From: Citrobacter sp. 18056
Lineage (GTDB): Bacteria > Pseudomonadota > Gammaproteobacteria > Enterobacterales > Enterobacteriaceae
DNA: 64,000 nucleotides
Direction: 5' to 3'
Assembly (NCBI GenBank): GCA_902706235.1
Contig: CACSJR010000013.1
Location: forward strand, 62,001-126,000
Position numbers and translations under genes: made by a program. Numbering within the stretch: position 1 is the first letter of the stretch; each line of letters opens with the position of its first letter. Positions 53,230 to 62,830 of this stretch are shown here, piece by piece. Below the pieces are notes generated by a model that saw only the letters and a list, made by a program, of their open reading frames with translations, was not told where the DNA came from and made no database searches.

Positions 53230-54624
53230 TCAATATGCTGCTTTGTTGACAAAGCCTTTGAAAATCGTCAGGAAAACGATGCGGATATCGAACCACAGGC
53301 TCCATTCACGGATGTATTCCAGGTCGAACTCAATACGTTTTTCCATTTTTTCCAGGGTGTCGGTTTCCCCGCGCCAGCCGTTAATCTGCGCCCAGCCGGT
53401 AATGCCCGGTTTGACCTTGTGGCGTAGCATGTAGCCTTCAATCAGCTGACGATACTGTTCGTTATGCGCCACCGCGTGCGGACGCGGGCCAACGATAGAC
53501 ATCCCGCCGGTCAGCACATTGATGAACTGCGGCAGTTCGTCGAGAGAGGTGCGGCGCAGGAAGTTACCCACGCGGGTGACGCGCGGATCGTTTTGCGTGG
53601 CCTGGGTCACCACCGCGTCGTTTTCCATGACCCTCATAGAGCGGAATTTCCACACTTTGATGGCCTTGCCGTCCATGCCGTAGCGGGTCTGGCGGAAGAT
53701 AACCGGGCCCGGCGAAGTGATTTTGACCGCCAGCGCGATACAGGCCAGCACCGGGGAGATCAACAGCAGGATCATCGTGGCCAGCACAATGTCTTCCACC
53801 CGTTTAATCACACGGTTCAGGCCGGACAGCGGCGTGTCGTACAGCGGCACCACCGGCACGCCGTTCACTTCGTCGATGCGGGAATGCAGAATGTTGAAGG
53901 TGAACACGTCAGGAATGAGGATCACCGAACAGGTGGTGTCAGCCAGTTCACGCACCAGGTCTTTAATGCAGGCTTCGTCTTGCATGGTCAACGCGATGTA
54001 GACGTTATGAATTTTGCCCGCGCGTGCATCTTCCAGCAGCTGCTGATAGTTGCCCGCCCAGTCGGCATTCACGCCACCCGGTTTCGGATCGTGATAGCTG
54101 CCCACCACGTCAAAACCCAGCCACGGCTGATTGCGGAAGCTGTCCAGCAGAACCTGCCCCGCGGGCATATCGCCTGCGACCGCAACCTGGCGAATGTTAT
54201 AGCCGCGGTTACGCAGCCAGCCCACGCCGAAGCGGATAAACGCCCGGCAGGCCACCATGCCGCAGGTGCTCAGCAGATACCAGGCCAGCCACACAGCCAG
54301 GCTGTTATTGAAATCATCATTGAAGGCCAGCACACCGGCACACAGGATCAGCGCCAGGGTCCAGTTTTGCAGGAGTAACAGCAGCTCGGTGGTCATGCGC
54401 ACGCCGCGCCACGAGCGGTAAAAATCAGTCATACCGCCAATCATCTGAAACGCCACCAGGGTGACCAGCGCCATCATCAGATGCATGTAGGAAAACGGCA
54501 ATGCTGCGCCTTTACAGACCACCCACAGCCCACCAAACATAATGGTAATGTCGGAGAATCGCTGCACCATTGAAATTAACGATGCATTCGTTTTGGCTCG
54601 CTCGCGCTTTCTTAGAGTCGTCAT
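53230..54624 (-). CDS. wcaJ: Undecaprenyl-phosphate glucose phosphotransferase WcaJ
   Basis: Initiating transferase of colanic acid, moving glucose 1-phosphate from UDP-glucose to undecaprenyl phosphate. 464 aa as in E. coli. N-terminal membrane segments lie within about 25-130, a Rossmann-like cytoplasmic domain covers about 140-265, a further membrane helix is near 285, and the catalytic bacterial sugar transferase domain has KVWKFRSMRVMEND, RRTSLDELPQFINVL and GPRPHAV. It lies 50 bases after cpsG. Confidence 0.96.
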   Translation of the reverse strand: MTTLRKRERAKTNASLISMVQRFSDITIMFGGLWVVCKGAALPFSYMHLMMALVTLVAFQMIGGMTDFYRSWRGVRMTTELLLLLQNWTLALILCAGVLAFNDDFNNSLAVWLAWYLLSTCGMVACRAFIRFGVGWLRNRGYNIRQVAVAGDMPAGQVLLDSFRNQPWLGFDVVGSYHDPKPGGVNADWAGNYQQLLEDARAGKIHNVYIALTMQDEACIKDLVRELADTTCSVILIPDVFTFNILHSRIDEVNGVPVVPLYDTPLSGLNRVIKRVEDIVLATMILLLISPVLACIALAVKITSPGPVIFRQTRYGMDGKAIKVWKFRSMRVMENDAVVTQATQNDPRVTRVGNFLRRTSLDELPQFINVLTGGMSIVGPRPHAVAHNEQYRQLIEGYMLRHKVKPGITGWAQINGWRGETDTLEKMEKRIEFDLEYIREWSLWFDIRIVFLTIFKGFVNKAAY

Positions 54625-54645
54625 CGTTGTTCCTGTTAAAAGTGT

Positions 54646-54667
54646 CCCTCCCCCGTCCGGGAGAGGG
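54646..54667. repeat. Hairpin between cpsG and wcaJ
   Basis: CCCTCCCCCGTCCGGGAGAG and GG form a GC-rich stem in the 50-base gap between cpsG and wcaJ. No T tract follows, so it is not a terminator in this operon; it may be an mRNA-stability hairpin. Confidence 0.5.
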
Positions 54668-54674
54668 TATGGGC

Positions 54675-56045
54675 TTATTGGTTCAACAACGCCAGAATGT
54701 CCTTTGTTTTGGCTTCCATCAGCGTCGTATCTCCGCGCGACTCGACGTTCAGGCGCACCACCGGTTCGGTGTTGGACGAGCGCAGGTTAAAGCGCCAGTC
54801 TTCAAACGCCAGGCTGATGCCATCGGTGCGGTCAACGTCCAGCGCGTGCGGTGCAAAATGCTGCTCCACGCGGGCGATGGCGCTAACCGGTTCGGCCAGC
54901 GTGCTGTTGATTTCGCCGCTCGCCGGGAACGCCGCCATGCGGTCACGCACCAGTTCGCCGAGGGTTTTACCCTTCAGGCACAGCAGTTCGGTCACCAGCA
55001 GCCACGGGATCATCCCGCTGTCGCAATAGGCAAAATCGCGGAAGTAGTGATGGGCGCTCATTTCTCCACCGTAGATGGCGTCTTCCTGGCGCATACGCTC
55101 TTTGATGAACGCGTGTCCGGTTTTCGACATCACCGGCGTACCGCCCGCCAGGTTCACCACGTCGACGGTGTTCCAGGAGAGGCGTGGGTCGTGAATAATG
55201 CGCTCGCCAGGCTGTTTTTCGAGGAAGGCTTCCGCCAGCAGGCCGACGATGTAGTAACCCTCGATAAACTGCCCGTTTTCGTCGAACAGGAAGCAGCGGT
55301 CAAAATCGCCGTCAAAGGCAATGCCCATGTCTGCGTCGTGTTCGATAACCGCGTTGCGGGTGTCATCGCGACACTCCGGCAGCAGCGGGTTCGGGATACC
55401 GTTCGGGAAATTGCCGTCCGGGGTGTTGTGGACTTTGATGAACGTTACCGGCAGGTTCAGGGCCTGGAAGCGGGCTTCCAGGGCGTCAATCACCGGACCA
55501 GCCGCGCCGTTACCGGAGTTGATCACCAGCTTCAGCGGCTTGAGGTTCGCCGTATCGATGTAGCCCATCAGATGGTCGATATACGCTTTTTGCAGGTCGA
55601 TTTTCTGATAGCTGCCGCGTTTAGATTCAACCACCGGCGGGAAGTCGTTGGCCTCTGCCAGGCGCTGCACGTCGCGCAGGCCGGTATCGCCGCTGATGGG
55701 ACGTGCGCCTTTACGCACCAGCTTCATGCCGTTGTAGTCCATCGGGTTATGGCTGGCGGTCACTTCGATGCCGCCGTCCACGCCGAGGTGGAAGGTGGCG
55801 AAATAGATTTCTTCAGTCCCGGACAGACCGATATCCAGCACGTCGACGCCCGCATCGCGCAGGCCTTTCGCCAGCGCCATCTTCAGCGTTTCGCTGGTCA
55901 GACGCACATCGCCGCCGAGCACAATGGTTTTCGGTTTCAGGAATTCGCCGTACGCGCGGCCGATGCGCCAGGCGATGTCTTCGTTCAGCTCTTCGCCCAG
56001 CTTGCCGCGAATATCGTAGGCTTTAAAACAGGTTAATGTGGTCAT
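54675..56045 (-). CDS. cpsG: Phosphomannomutase CpsG (colanic acid copy)
   Basis: Makes mannose 1-phosphate for GDP-mannose/GDP-fucose of colanic acid. 456 aa from MTTLTCF, preceded by AAGGGT. Catalytic S98, D245/D247/D249 and the C-terminal RSSNTEP are present. Residue 112 is Lys (LVRKGARP), where the O-antigen copy and E. coli have Glu (LVREGARP). The first 720 bases differ from manB by only that one base; about a dozen more differences follow, then the last 70-75 bases are distinct. It sits in the conserved cpsB-cpsG-wcaJ order, with an ERIC element upstream. Confidence 0.96.
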   Translation of the reverse strand: MTTLTCFKAYDIRGKLGEELNEDIAWRIGRAYGEFLKPKTIVLGGDVRLTSETLKMALAKGLRDAGVDVLDIGLSGTEEIYFATFHLGVDGGIEVTASHNPMDYNGMKLVRKGARPISGDTGLRDVQRLAEANDFPPVVESKRGSYQKIDLQKAYIDHLMGYIDTANLKPLKLVINSGNGAAGPVIDALEARFQALNLPVTFIKVHNTPDGNFPNGIPNPLLPECRDDTRNAVIEHDADMGIAFDGDFDRCFLFDENGQFIEGYYIVGLLAEAFLEKQPGERIIHDPRLSWNTVDVVNLAGGTPVMSKTGHAFIKERMRQEDAIYGGEMSAHHYFRDFAYCDSGMIPWLLVTELLCLKGKTLGELVRDRMAAFPASGEINSTLAEPVSAIARVEQHFAPHALDVDRTDGISLAFEDWRFNLRSSNTEPVVRLNVESRGDTTLMEAKTKDILALLNQ

Positions 56046-56120
56046 GTTTTTACCCTTTTCAGGCAACAGTTAACCCTCTCCAGTACGGAGAAAATTATTT
56101 AGTAAAATGTATAACCATTA

Positions 56121-56231
56121 GATTTCGCGTTGCAGGAAGGCGGCAACTGCGTGCATCGCCGGGAGCTTAGTAAACTAAGTGACCGGTGTGCGCAAAGAAA
56201 GCCAACGCATCTGCAGCGTGAAAGATGATGG
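56121..56231 (+). repeat. ERIC element inside the colanic acid operon
   Basis: GATTTCGCGTTGCAGGAAGG then CGGCAACTGCGTGCATCGCC, CTTAGTAAACTAAGTGACCGG, AGCCAACGCATCTGCAGCGTG and AAAGATGATGG follow the ERIC consensus end to end. The central CTTAG/CTAAG hairpin is kept. It fills most of the 186-base cpsB-cpsG gap and ends at the base next to the cpsB stop codon. Confidence 0.9.
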
Positions 56232-57668
56232 TTAGACCCTTCCGTAGCGATCCTGGAACCGCACTATGTCGTCCTCTTCGAGGTACGAGCCGGAGCGGAC
56301 TTCAATCAGGTCGAGTGGGATCTTGCCGGGGTTTTCCAGGCAGTGCGTGGCCCCTAGCGGAATGTAGATGGACTCGTTTTCGCCCAACAGCTTCACGTCA
56401 TCATTGATGGTCACCTTCGCGGTGCCTGCCACGACAATCCAGTGTTCGGCGCGGTGATGGTGCATCTGTACCGACAGCCCTTCGCCTGCCTTCACGGTGA
56501 TGCGTTTCACCTGATAGCGTTCGCCAGAATCGATGGAGTCATATTTCCCCCACGGGCGGTACACTTCACGGTGAATGTGGTGCTCATGGCGGCCATCGGC
56601 CTTGATGCGCTCGACGACTTTTTTCACGTCCTGCACCGAATTACGGTCGGCGATAAGCACCGCGTCTTTGGTCTGCACCACCACCAAATCTTTGACGCCC
56701 ACGGTGGTGACCAGGCCGGATTCCGCATATACGTAGCTGTTTTCAGTTTTATGGCTGATAACGTCGCCGTGATGCACGTTGCCTTCGGCGGTGCGGTTAC
56801 TGATTTCCCACAGGGAAGACCATGAACCGACGTCGCTCCAGCCCGCGTCCATTGGCACCACGACGGCATCGGCGGTGCGTTCCATTACCGCATAGTCGAT
56901 GGACTCTTCCGGACAGGCGAGGAATGCCGCTTCGTCAACGCGAATGAAATCGAGATCCGGGTCGACCACGCTCATCGCCTTTTCACAGGCTTGCATGATG
57001 TCCGGGCGGAATTTGGCAAGTTCTTCCAGGTAGCGACCGGCGCGGAACAGGAACATGCCGCTGTTCCAGTAATATTCACCGCTGGACACGTACGCCTGCG
57101 CGGTGTCGAGATTCGGTTTTTCAACAAACTGCGCCACGTTAAACGCCACGGCGTCTTTCTCGCCTGGACAAACGTCACCGCGGCGAATATAGCCATAGCC
57201 GGTTTCCGGCTGGTCCGGCACGATGCCGAAGGTCACCAGTTTGCCGCTTTCGGCGTAAGGCACCGCGTCACGAACCGCATCGCGGAACGCATCTTCGTTC
57301 TGAATCACATGGTCAGCCGCCAGCACCAGCATCAGCGGGTCGCCGTTTGGACAGCTGCGTTGTGCCGCCAGCGCTGCCAGGGCAATGGCAGGCGCGGTGT
57401 TGCGCCCTGCCGGTTCGAGAATAATGTTCTCGGTCAGCTTATCCAGTTTGCGCAGCTGTTCAGCGACAATAAAACGGTGCTGCTCGTTACAGATAACCAC
57501 CGGGCTTTCGCACTCCACGCCATTCAGGCGGTTAACGGTGGACTGCAGCATGGTCAGGTCGCCTTTCAGGCACAGGAACTGCTTAGGATAAAGGACCCGG
57601 GACAGCGGCCATAAACGGCTGCCGGAGCCACCGGCCATCACTACCGGAAAGAGTTGTGTCTGACTCAT
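56232..57668 (-). CDS. cpsB: Mannose-1-phosphate guanylyltransferase CpsB (colanic acid copy)
   Basis: Makes GDP-mannose for GDP-fucose in colanic acid. 478 aa from the second of two adjacent ATGs ([10 protein letters not shown]), the E. coli CpsB length; the first ATG (57671) would give an ATGA overlap with wcaI. Motif [19 protein letters not shown] (about 13-31), [11 protein letters not shown] and C-terminal cupin ([30 protein letters not shown]). GC-rich and much closer to E. coli CpsB than to the O-antigen ManC in this window. Confidence 0.96.
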   Translation of the reverse strand: MSQTQLFPVVMAGGSGSRLWPLSRVLYPKQFLCLKGDLTMLQSTVNRLNGVECESPVVICNEQHRFIVAEQLRKLDKLTENIILEPAGRNTAPAIALAALAAQRSCPNGDPLMLVLAADHVIQNEDAFRDAVRDAVPYAESGKLVTFGIVPDQPETGYGYIRRGDVCPGEKDAVAFNVAQFVEKPNLDTAQAYVSSGEYYWNSGMFLFRAGRYLEELAKFRPDIMQACEKAMSVVDPDLDFIRVDEAAFLACPEESIDYAVMERTADAVVVPMDAGWSDVGSWSSLWEISNRTAEGNVHHGDVISHKTENSYVYAESGLVTTVGVKDLVVVQTKDAVLIADRNSVQDVKKVVERIKADGRHEHHIHREVYRPWGKYDSIDSGERYQVKRITVKAGEGLSVQMHHHRAEHWIVVAGTAKVTINDDVKLLGENESIYIPLGATHCLENPGKIPLDLIEVRSGSYLEEDDIVRFQDRYGRV

Positions 57669-58909
57669 CATTTAACCCCGACGTCTTGAGAGGAAATATC
57701 AGCAATAAATTGTTTCAGCACGTTCGTCTTTTCGAGCGTGCGTTCGGCGTAATCGCCTGCAATCACGTTGTGGTGCGGCATCAAAAGCGCCTGTTCGATA
57801 CCGTCGACGAGTGCCGGAACCGACTCGGGCTCCACGCACACCGCGATACCCGGATGCGTATCGCACAACTGGCCGAGCTCGGTGGTGGCTTCGGCGGTGA
57901 TCACCGCATTGCCGCCCACCGCCAGAATATTGGTCAGTTTCGACGGCAGAACCGCGTCCGCCGCGCCGCGCTTCTGGATAACCAGATGGCAGTCGGCCAT
58001 TTTCAACAGCGCGGGCAGCGCTTCGTACGACTGCAGCGGGAAGAAGCGCACATTGCTCAGGCCGCGTTCGGCGACAAGTTTTTCCAGGCGTGCTTTGCCC
58101 CCGCCCTGCCCGACGATCACGAACAGCCACGGTTTGTCCTGCAACTGCCCGGCGGCAGCAACGACATTTTCCAGCCCCTGCTTCTCACCGATGTTGCCGG
58201 AGTAGAGAATAATTTTGCGGTCTGCGGGCAGGCCCAGTTGCTCACGCAGGACAACGACCTGCGTCGGATTGACATCACGAAAACGCGCCACTTCGGACCA
58301 GTTCGGGAAGAAAATGACTTTCTCCGCCGCCACGCCTTTTTCCTGCGCTTTGTTCATCATTGAGCGCGAAATCGTGGATACGTTGTCGACGTTGTGCAGA
58401 CCGCTACGCTCAAACCGGCTGGCGAGTTTTGCCACCGTGCCGCCTTCGCCTTTTCCGGCCATGCCCAGACCGAGCATCGCATCCACTTCATAATCCTGAA
58501 TATGCAGCAGGGTGCGCGCGCCGGAGAGTTTCGCCAGCAGACGCATGCCTGGGGTGCAAAACAGCGTCGGCACCACGCCGATAATCCTGTCCGGCTTCCA
58601 GCGACGTTGCGCCATCAGCGGGAAAAAACTGCTCAGCGCAAAGCTGCCGAGGTGAATCAGGCGCTTGAGCGTTGAAGGCTGTTTCGGCACATACAGCGGG
58701 CAGCGCCAGACGGTGGCAGCCCCCTCTTCGCGACGGTAGCGCCACGCGGAGTAGCGCTCGCCAATTTTCCATTCCGGGTAGTACGGCGGGGCCGTAATCA
58801 CGCGCACATCGTGCCCTTCCTGCGCCATCCACTCCACCATTTCACCGGTGTATTTACCGATACCGGTAAGTTCGGGCGAGTAGTTAATTCCATAGACGAG
58901 GATTTTCAT
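57668..58909 (-). CDS. wcaI: Colanic acid glycosyltransferase WcaI
   Basis: GT4-type glycosyltransferase of colanic acid assembly; the E. coli enzyme is proposed to add fucose. 413 aa from [20 protein letters not shown] (E. coli 407). The upstream seven codons of the open frame overlap gmm. Donor domain has [18 protein letters not shown] and [25 protein letters not shown] sequence. It overlaps gmm by ATGA, and the stop shares a base with the cpsB start. Confidence 0.95.
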   Translation of the reverse strand: MKILVYGINYSPELTGIGKYTGEMVEWMAQEGHDVRVITAPPYYPEWKIGERYSAWRYRREEGAATVWRCPLYVPKQPSTLKRLIHLGSFALSSFFPLMAQRRWKPDRIIGVVPTLFCTPGMRLLAKLSGARTLLHIQDYEVDAMLGLGMAGKGEGGTVAKLASRFERSGLHNVDNVSTISRSMMNKAQEKGVAAEKVIFFPNWSEVARFRDVNPTQVVVLREQLGLPADRKIILYSGNIGEKQGLENVVAAAGQLQDKPWLFVIVGQGGGKARLEKLVAERGLSNVRFFPLQSYEALPALLKMADCHLVIQKRGAADAVLPSKLTNILAVGGNAVITAEATTELGQLCDTHPGIAVCVEPESVPALVDGIEQALLMPHHNVIAGDYAERTLEKTNVLKQFIADISSQDVGVK

Positions 58910-59385
58910 AAACCCGGTGCCTCCGCGCATTTCTCTTCGAGGAAATAAGCGCGACTGTTGTCGTGGACGTTGTCCGCCGCCAGCAGTGCGTCCTGCGTCA
59001 GCCAGCGATAATCGTTGTGCTGCGCGGTCGGCAGTTGCAGGCCATCGACGTCAACCTTCAGGCGGAATCCCAGCACCACGTAATGGGTGCTGAAATCGGT
59101 GCCGGAAAAATTGTCGTCATAGAAATGCTGCCAGACGCCGTAAAACTGGCCTGCCGACATCGGCAGGCGCAGGCCTAACTCTGCTTCGGTCAGGCGCATA
59201 AAGGCATCGGCGAGCGTTTCATCTTTCTGCACTCGCCCGCCCGGCACGAACCAGTAGCCCTGTGCCGGACGGTTATTACGTTTCCCGAGCAGAAATTCGC
59301 CCTGGGCATTCTCCACGACCAAATCAATCGAGATGAGCGGCGTTGAACGCACCACGGTGGCAAAATCTTCTGGCTTCAGAAACAT
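58906..59385 (-). CDS. gmm: GDP-mannose mannosyl hydrolase
   Basis: Nudix-family hydrolase releasing mannose from GDP-mannose, thought to regulate flux to colanic acid. 159 aa. It carries the altered Nudix box [23 protein letters not shown] (about 50-72) characteristic of this family, plus [21 protein letters not shown] at the N-terminus. Also called nudD or wcaH. 3 bases after fcl. Confidence 0.94.
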   Translation of the reverse strand: MFLKPEDFATVVRSTPLISIDLVVENAQGEFLLGKRNNRPAQGYWFVPGGRVQKDETLADAFMRLTEAELGLRLPMSAGQFYGVWQHFYDDNFSGTDFSTHYVVLGFRLKVDVDGLQLPTAQHNDYRWLTQDALLAADNVHDNSRAYFLEEKCAEAPGL

Positions 59386-59388
59386 GGT

Positions 59389-60354
59389 TTACCCCCGGAA
59401 GCGGTGCTGATTCTCAAGGAACCACTGGTAAGTGCTGGCCAGACCCGCTTCCAGCGTCACCTCGTGATACCAGCCGAGCTGATGCAGACGCGAAACGTCC
59501 AGCAGCTTGCGCGGCGTACCGTCGGGTTTGCTGGCGTCGAACACCACGCGGCCTTTGTAACCGGTCACTTTGGCGAGCGTTTGCGCCAGTTCGCGAATGG
59601 TGCAGTCCACCCCGGTGCCGACGTTGATATGCGACAGCATCGGTTCGGTGTTTTCCTGCCACACCTCGCGGTCGAGTTCCATCACATGAATGCTGGCTGC
59701 AGCCATGTCATCTACGTGCAGGAATTCGCGCATCGGCGTGCCGCTGCCCCATACCACCACATCAGGCGTGTTGTCCTGAGTCGCTTCGTGGAAACGACGC
59801 AGCAGCGCCGGGATCACGTGCGAATTGCTCGGGTGGAAGTTGTCGTGCGGGCCGTACAGGTTGGTCGGCATCACCGAACGATAGTCGCGGTTGTACTGAC
59901 GGTTGTACGATTCGCACAGCTTGATACCGGCAATTTTGGCGATAGCGTACGGTTCGTTAGTCGCTTCAAGCGTGCCTTGCAGCAGCTCGCTTTCCGGCAT
60001 CGGCTGTTTTGCCATCTTCGGGTAAATACAGGATGAACCGAGGAACAACAGCTTGTTCACGTTGTGCAGATGCGCGGCGTGAATAATGTTGCTTTCGATC
60101 ATCATGTTTTCGTAGATGAAATCTGCCGGGAAGCTGTTGTTAGCGACAATACCGCCCACCTTCGCTGCCGCCAGATACACCTGGTCAATGCGTTCTTCTG
60201 CAAAGAAATCATTCACCGCTTTGCTGTCGAGCAGGTTCAGTTGGTCGCGGGTGCGCAGCACCAGCTCCACATCACCGCGCTGTTCCAGCTGGCGGACGAT
60301 GGCTGAGCCCACCATCCCGCGGTGGCCCGCCACGAAAATACGTTGTCTGGTCAT
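59389..60354 (-). CDS. fcl: GDP-L-fucose synthase
   Basis: NADPH-dependent epimerase/reductase making GDP-L-fucose, also called wcaG. 321 aa as in E. coli. NADP motif [16 protein letters not shown] (8-23), catalytic S107, Y136 and K140 ([15 protein letters not shown]). 3 bases after gmd. Confidence 0.96.
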   Translation of the reverse strand: MTRQRIFVAGHRGMVGSAIVRQLEQRGDVELVLRTRDQLNLLDSKAVNDFFAEERIDQVYLAAAKVGGIVANNSFPADFIYENMMIESNIIHAAHLHNVNKLLFLGSSCIYPKMAKQPMPESELLQGTLEATNEPYAIAKIAGIKLCESYNRQYNRDYRSVMPTNLYGPHDNFHPSNSHVIPALLRRFHEATQDNTPDVVVWGSGTPMREFLHVDDMAAASIHVMELDREVWQENTEPMLSHINVGTGVDCTIRELAQTLAKVTGYKGRVVFDASKPDGTPRKLLDVSRLHQLGWYHEVTLEAGLASTYQWFLENQHRFRG

Positions 60355-60357
60355 GAC

Positions 60358-61479
60358 TCAGGACTCCAGCGCGATGGCTACCTCGTAACCGTGAGCTTTA
60401 AGCAGGGAGTGTTTCTTCGCTGCTTCCAGATCGTTGGCAACCATTTCGGAGACCATTTCCTGCAAGGTGATTTCCGGTTTCCAGCCCAGTTTTTCGTGCG
60501 CTTTGGTTGGGTCGCCGAGCAGGGTTTCCACTTCAGCAGGACGGAAGTAGCGCGGGTCAACGGCAATCATCACGTCGCCTGGTTTCACACCCGGTGCGTC
60601 GTGACCGGTAACAGAAACCACGATGCCTTTCTCTTCTACGCCAGTGCCTTCAAAGCGCAGTTTGATACCCAGCTGTGCCGCGGCCATTTCGACGAACTGA
60701 CGCACGGAGTACTGCACGCCGGTGGCGATCACGAAGTCTTCCGGGTTGTCCTGCTGCAGCATCATCCACTGCATTTTTACGTAGTCTTTCGCATGGCCCC
60801 AGTCACGCAGGGAGTCCATGTTGCCGAGGTACAGGCACTTCTCCAGGCCCTGAGCGATGTTGGCAATCGCACGGGTGATTTTGCGGGTCACGAAAGTTTC
60901 GCCGCGGCGCGGGGATTCGTGGTTAAACAGAATGCCGTTACAGGCGAACATGCCGTAGGATTCGCGGTAGTTGACGGTGATCCAGTAGGCGTACAGTTTG
61001 GCGACAGCATACGGAGAGCGCGGGTAGAACGGCGTGGTCTCTTTCTGCGGAATTTCCTGCACCAGGCCGTACAGCTCAGACGTGGACGCCTGATAGAAAC
61101 GGGTTTTCTTCTCAAGACCGAGGAAACGAATCGCTTCCAGCAGACGCAGAGTGCCCATCGCATCCACGTCGGCGGTGTATTCCGGGGACTCGAAGGAAAC
61201 GGCCACGTGGCTCATTGCGCCCAGGTTGTACACTTCGTCCGGCTGCACTTCCTGCAGGATACGGGTCAGGTTGGAGGAGTCAGTCAGATCACCGTAGTGC
61301 AGATGGAATTTCGGGTTTGCAGCATGAGGATCCTGATAGATGTGATCCACGCGCTCGGTATTGAATGAAGACGCACGACGCTTAATACCGTGAACTTCAT
61401 AGCCTTTTTCGAGCAGCAGCTCTGCCAGGTAAGAACCATCCTGCCCGGTAACGCCGGTGATGAGTGCGACTTTTGACAT
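60358..61479 (-). CDS. gmd: GDP-mannose 4,6-dehydratase
   Basis: Converts GDP-D-mannose to GDP-4-keto-6-deoxymannose, first dedicated step to GDP-fucose. 373 aa as in E. coli. NADP motif [20 protein letters not shown] (9-28), catalytic E135 (STSELYG) and Y157-x3-K161 ([12 protein letters not shown]). Product feeds fcl. Confidence 0.97.
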   Translation of the reverse strand: MSKVALITGVTGQDGSYLAELLLEKGYEVHGIKRRASSFNTERVDHIYQDPHAANPKFHLHYGDLTDSSNLTRILQEVQPDEVYNLGAMSHVAVSFESPEYTADVDAMGTLRLLEAIRFLGLEKKTRFYQASTSELYGLVQEIPQKETTPFYPRSPYAVAKLYAYWITVNYRESYGMFACNGILFNHESPRRGETFVTRKITRAIANIAQGLEKCLYLGNMDSLRDWGHAKDYVKMQWMMLQQDNPEDFVIATGVQYSVRQFVEMAAAQLGIKLRFEGTGVEEKGIVVSVTGHDAPGVKPGDVMIAVDPRYFRPAEVETLLGDPTKAHEKLGWKPEITLQEMVSEMVANDLEAAKKHSLLKAHGYEVAIALES

Positions 61480-61495
61480 GTTTATATTCCTCTAC

Positions 61496-62053
61496 TTACA
61501 GGGAGTTAATAGTTTCAACGCGTTCGCGCGTCACCACTGCTGGATTGCCTCGGCAAATCATGTTTGCCGGTAGCGTTTTAAATACACTGCTGCGTGCGCC
61601 AACGACGGTGCCATCACCAATCGTCACGCCGGGTGCCACGAAAACATCCGTTGCCAGCCAGCATTTCTCGCCAATCACAATCGGCGTCGCGTTAATATCA
61701 AAATGCGCGCTCATATAATCGTGACTGCCGGTACATAAATAACACTTCTGCGATACCACTGAATTAGCGCCAATGGTAATGTCGCCAAGGGTATATAGCA
61801 CCGCGTCATCGCCCACCCAGGCGTTATCACCGAGGGTTAATTTCCACGGATACGTAATTTTTACCGAGGGGCGAATCACTACGTTCTTTCCGATTTTTGC
61901 GCCAAACAGGCGTAATAAAAATGCACGCCAGCGGTAGAGTATTTGCGGCGACCAGGCAAATAAGGTTGCCTGGACGGCCCACCATAATTGAACCTTAATA
62001 CCGCCCGCTCCCCGGAAGCCTTTTGGCACCGAGAATCCGTTTAATTCTTGCAT
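61496..62053 (-). CDS. wcaF: Colanic acid acetyltransferase WcaF
   Basis: Left-handed beta-helix O-acetyltransferase modifying a colanic acid sugar. 185 aa (E. coli 182). Hexapeptide repeats run from about 85 to 165 (IGANSVVSQKCYLCTGSHDY, IGEKCWLATDVFVAPGVTIG), with H in GSHDY as the likely catalytic residue. 16 bases before gmd. Confidence 0.95.
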   Translation of the reverse strand: MQELNGFSVPKGFRGAGGIKVQLWWAVQATLFAWSPQILYRWRAFLLRLFGAKIGKNVVIRPSVKITYPWKLTLGDNAWVGDDAVLYTLGDITIGANSVVSQKCYLCTGSHDYMSAHFDINATPIVIGEKCWLATDVFVAPGVTIGDGTVVGARSSVFKTLPANMICRGNPAVVTRERVETINSL

Positions 62054-62071
62054 TGCTTTTCCTTATATTGA

Positions 62072-62815
62072 CTACTTGTTATATAAGGCTTTGGTCTTGC
62101 CCGTAGTACGCAGGCGTAATAAATGGGAAAATTCTGCCCAAAAGCCCGGCACGCGTAATATCTGGCGCTGAACTTTTTTTGCGTCGCGGCATAATTCCAG
62201 ATTATTCGAGGTTGACACGCCGCCCATCGAAAACTCTGATACCAGGCCCTTAATCCGTTTAAAGGAAAAGCCTTCCTTATACATTTTCGCCGCCAGCGCA
62301 TAATCGGATGACACGCGATATTGCAAATCATACGGATAACGCTGCAACCCACTCACCGGGAAGAAAATAGCCTGATGGCTCGCCGGAAGGCTGTGATAAA
62401 TATACCAGCCAGGTTTGGCACTGCGGCGCACCTGATGGCCGTTACCGAAATCGAGCATGGCATCGCCGATAACCATCGCATTGTCTTTTTGCGTGGCCAG
62501 CTGGCGGACGCTGTTCGCCACATCGGCATGGAACACATCGCCGGAGTTCAGGAAGATAGCGAAGCGACCGCGCGACATCTCAATGCCCTTGTTCATGGCG
62601 TCGTAGATGCCCTTATCCTTCTCGCTGATGTAACGTAAGTTATATTCACCGCTCAGGTTTTCCAGGAATTCTGCGGTACCGTCTGCGGAACCGCCGTCGA
62701 CGACAATCCACTCAAATTCGATACCCGGATCGTGCGCCAGATGAGCCAATGACGCCCAGGTTTTCACCACGCCTTCATAATTTCGAAATGCAACGGTAAT
62801 CACACTTAGCAGCAT
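62072..62815 (-). CDS. wcaE: Colanic acid glycosyltransferase WcaE
   Basis: GT2-family glycosyltransferase (GT-A fold) of colanic acid assembly. 247 aa (E. coli 248). [20 protein letters not shown] at the start, DxD region [13 protein letters not shown] and [20 protein letters not shown] (about 61-80). 18 bases before wcaF. Confidence 0.94.
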   Translation of the reverse strand: MLLSVITVAFRNYEGVVKTWASLAHLAHDPGIEFEWIVVDGGSADGTAEFLENLSGEYNLRYISEKDKGIYDAMNKGIEMSRGRFAIFLNSGDVFHADVANSVRQLATQKDNAMVIGDAMLDFGNGHQVRRSAKPGWYIYHSLPASHQAIFFPVSGLQRYPYDLQYRVSSDYALAAKMYKEGFSFKRIKGLVSEFSMGGVSTSNNLELCRDAKKVQRQILRVPGFWAEFSHLLRLRTTGKTKALYNK

Positions 62816-62830
62816 TTATTCGACTCCTTA

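Noticed and set aside
54570..56036. A 488-codon open frame on the plus strand opposite cpsG, with a similar 396-codon frame at 36915-38105 opposite manB
   Set aside because: Both are antisense shadows of the GC-rich phosphomannomutase genes. They resemble each other only because the genes are near-identical, and they match no known protein.
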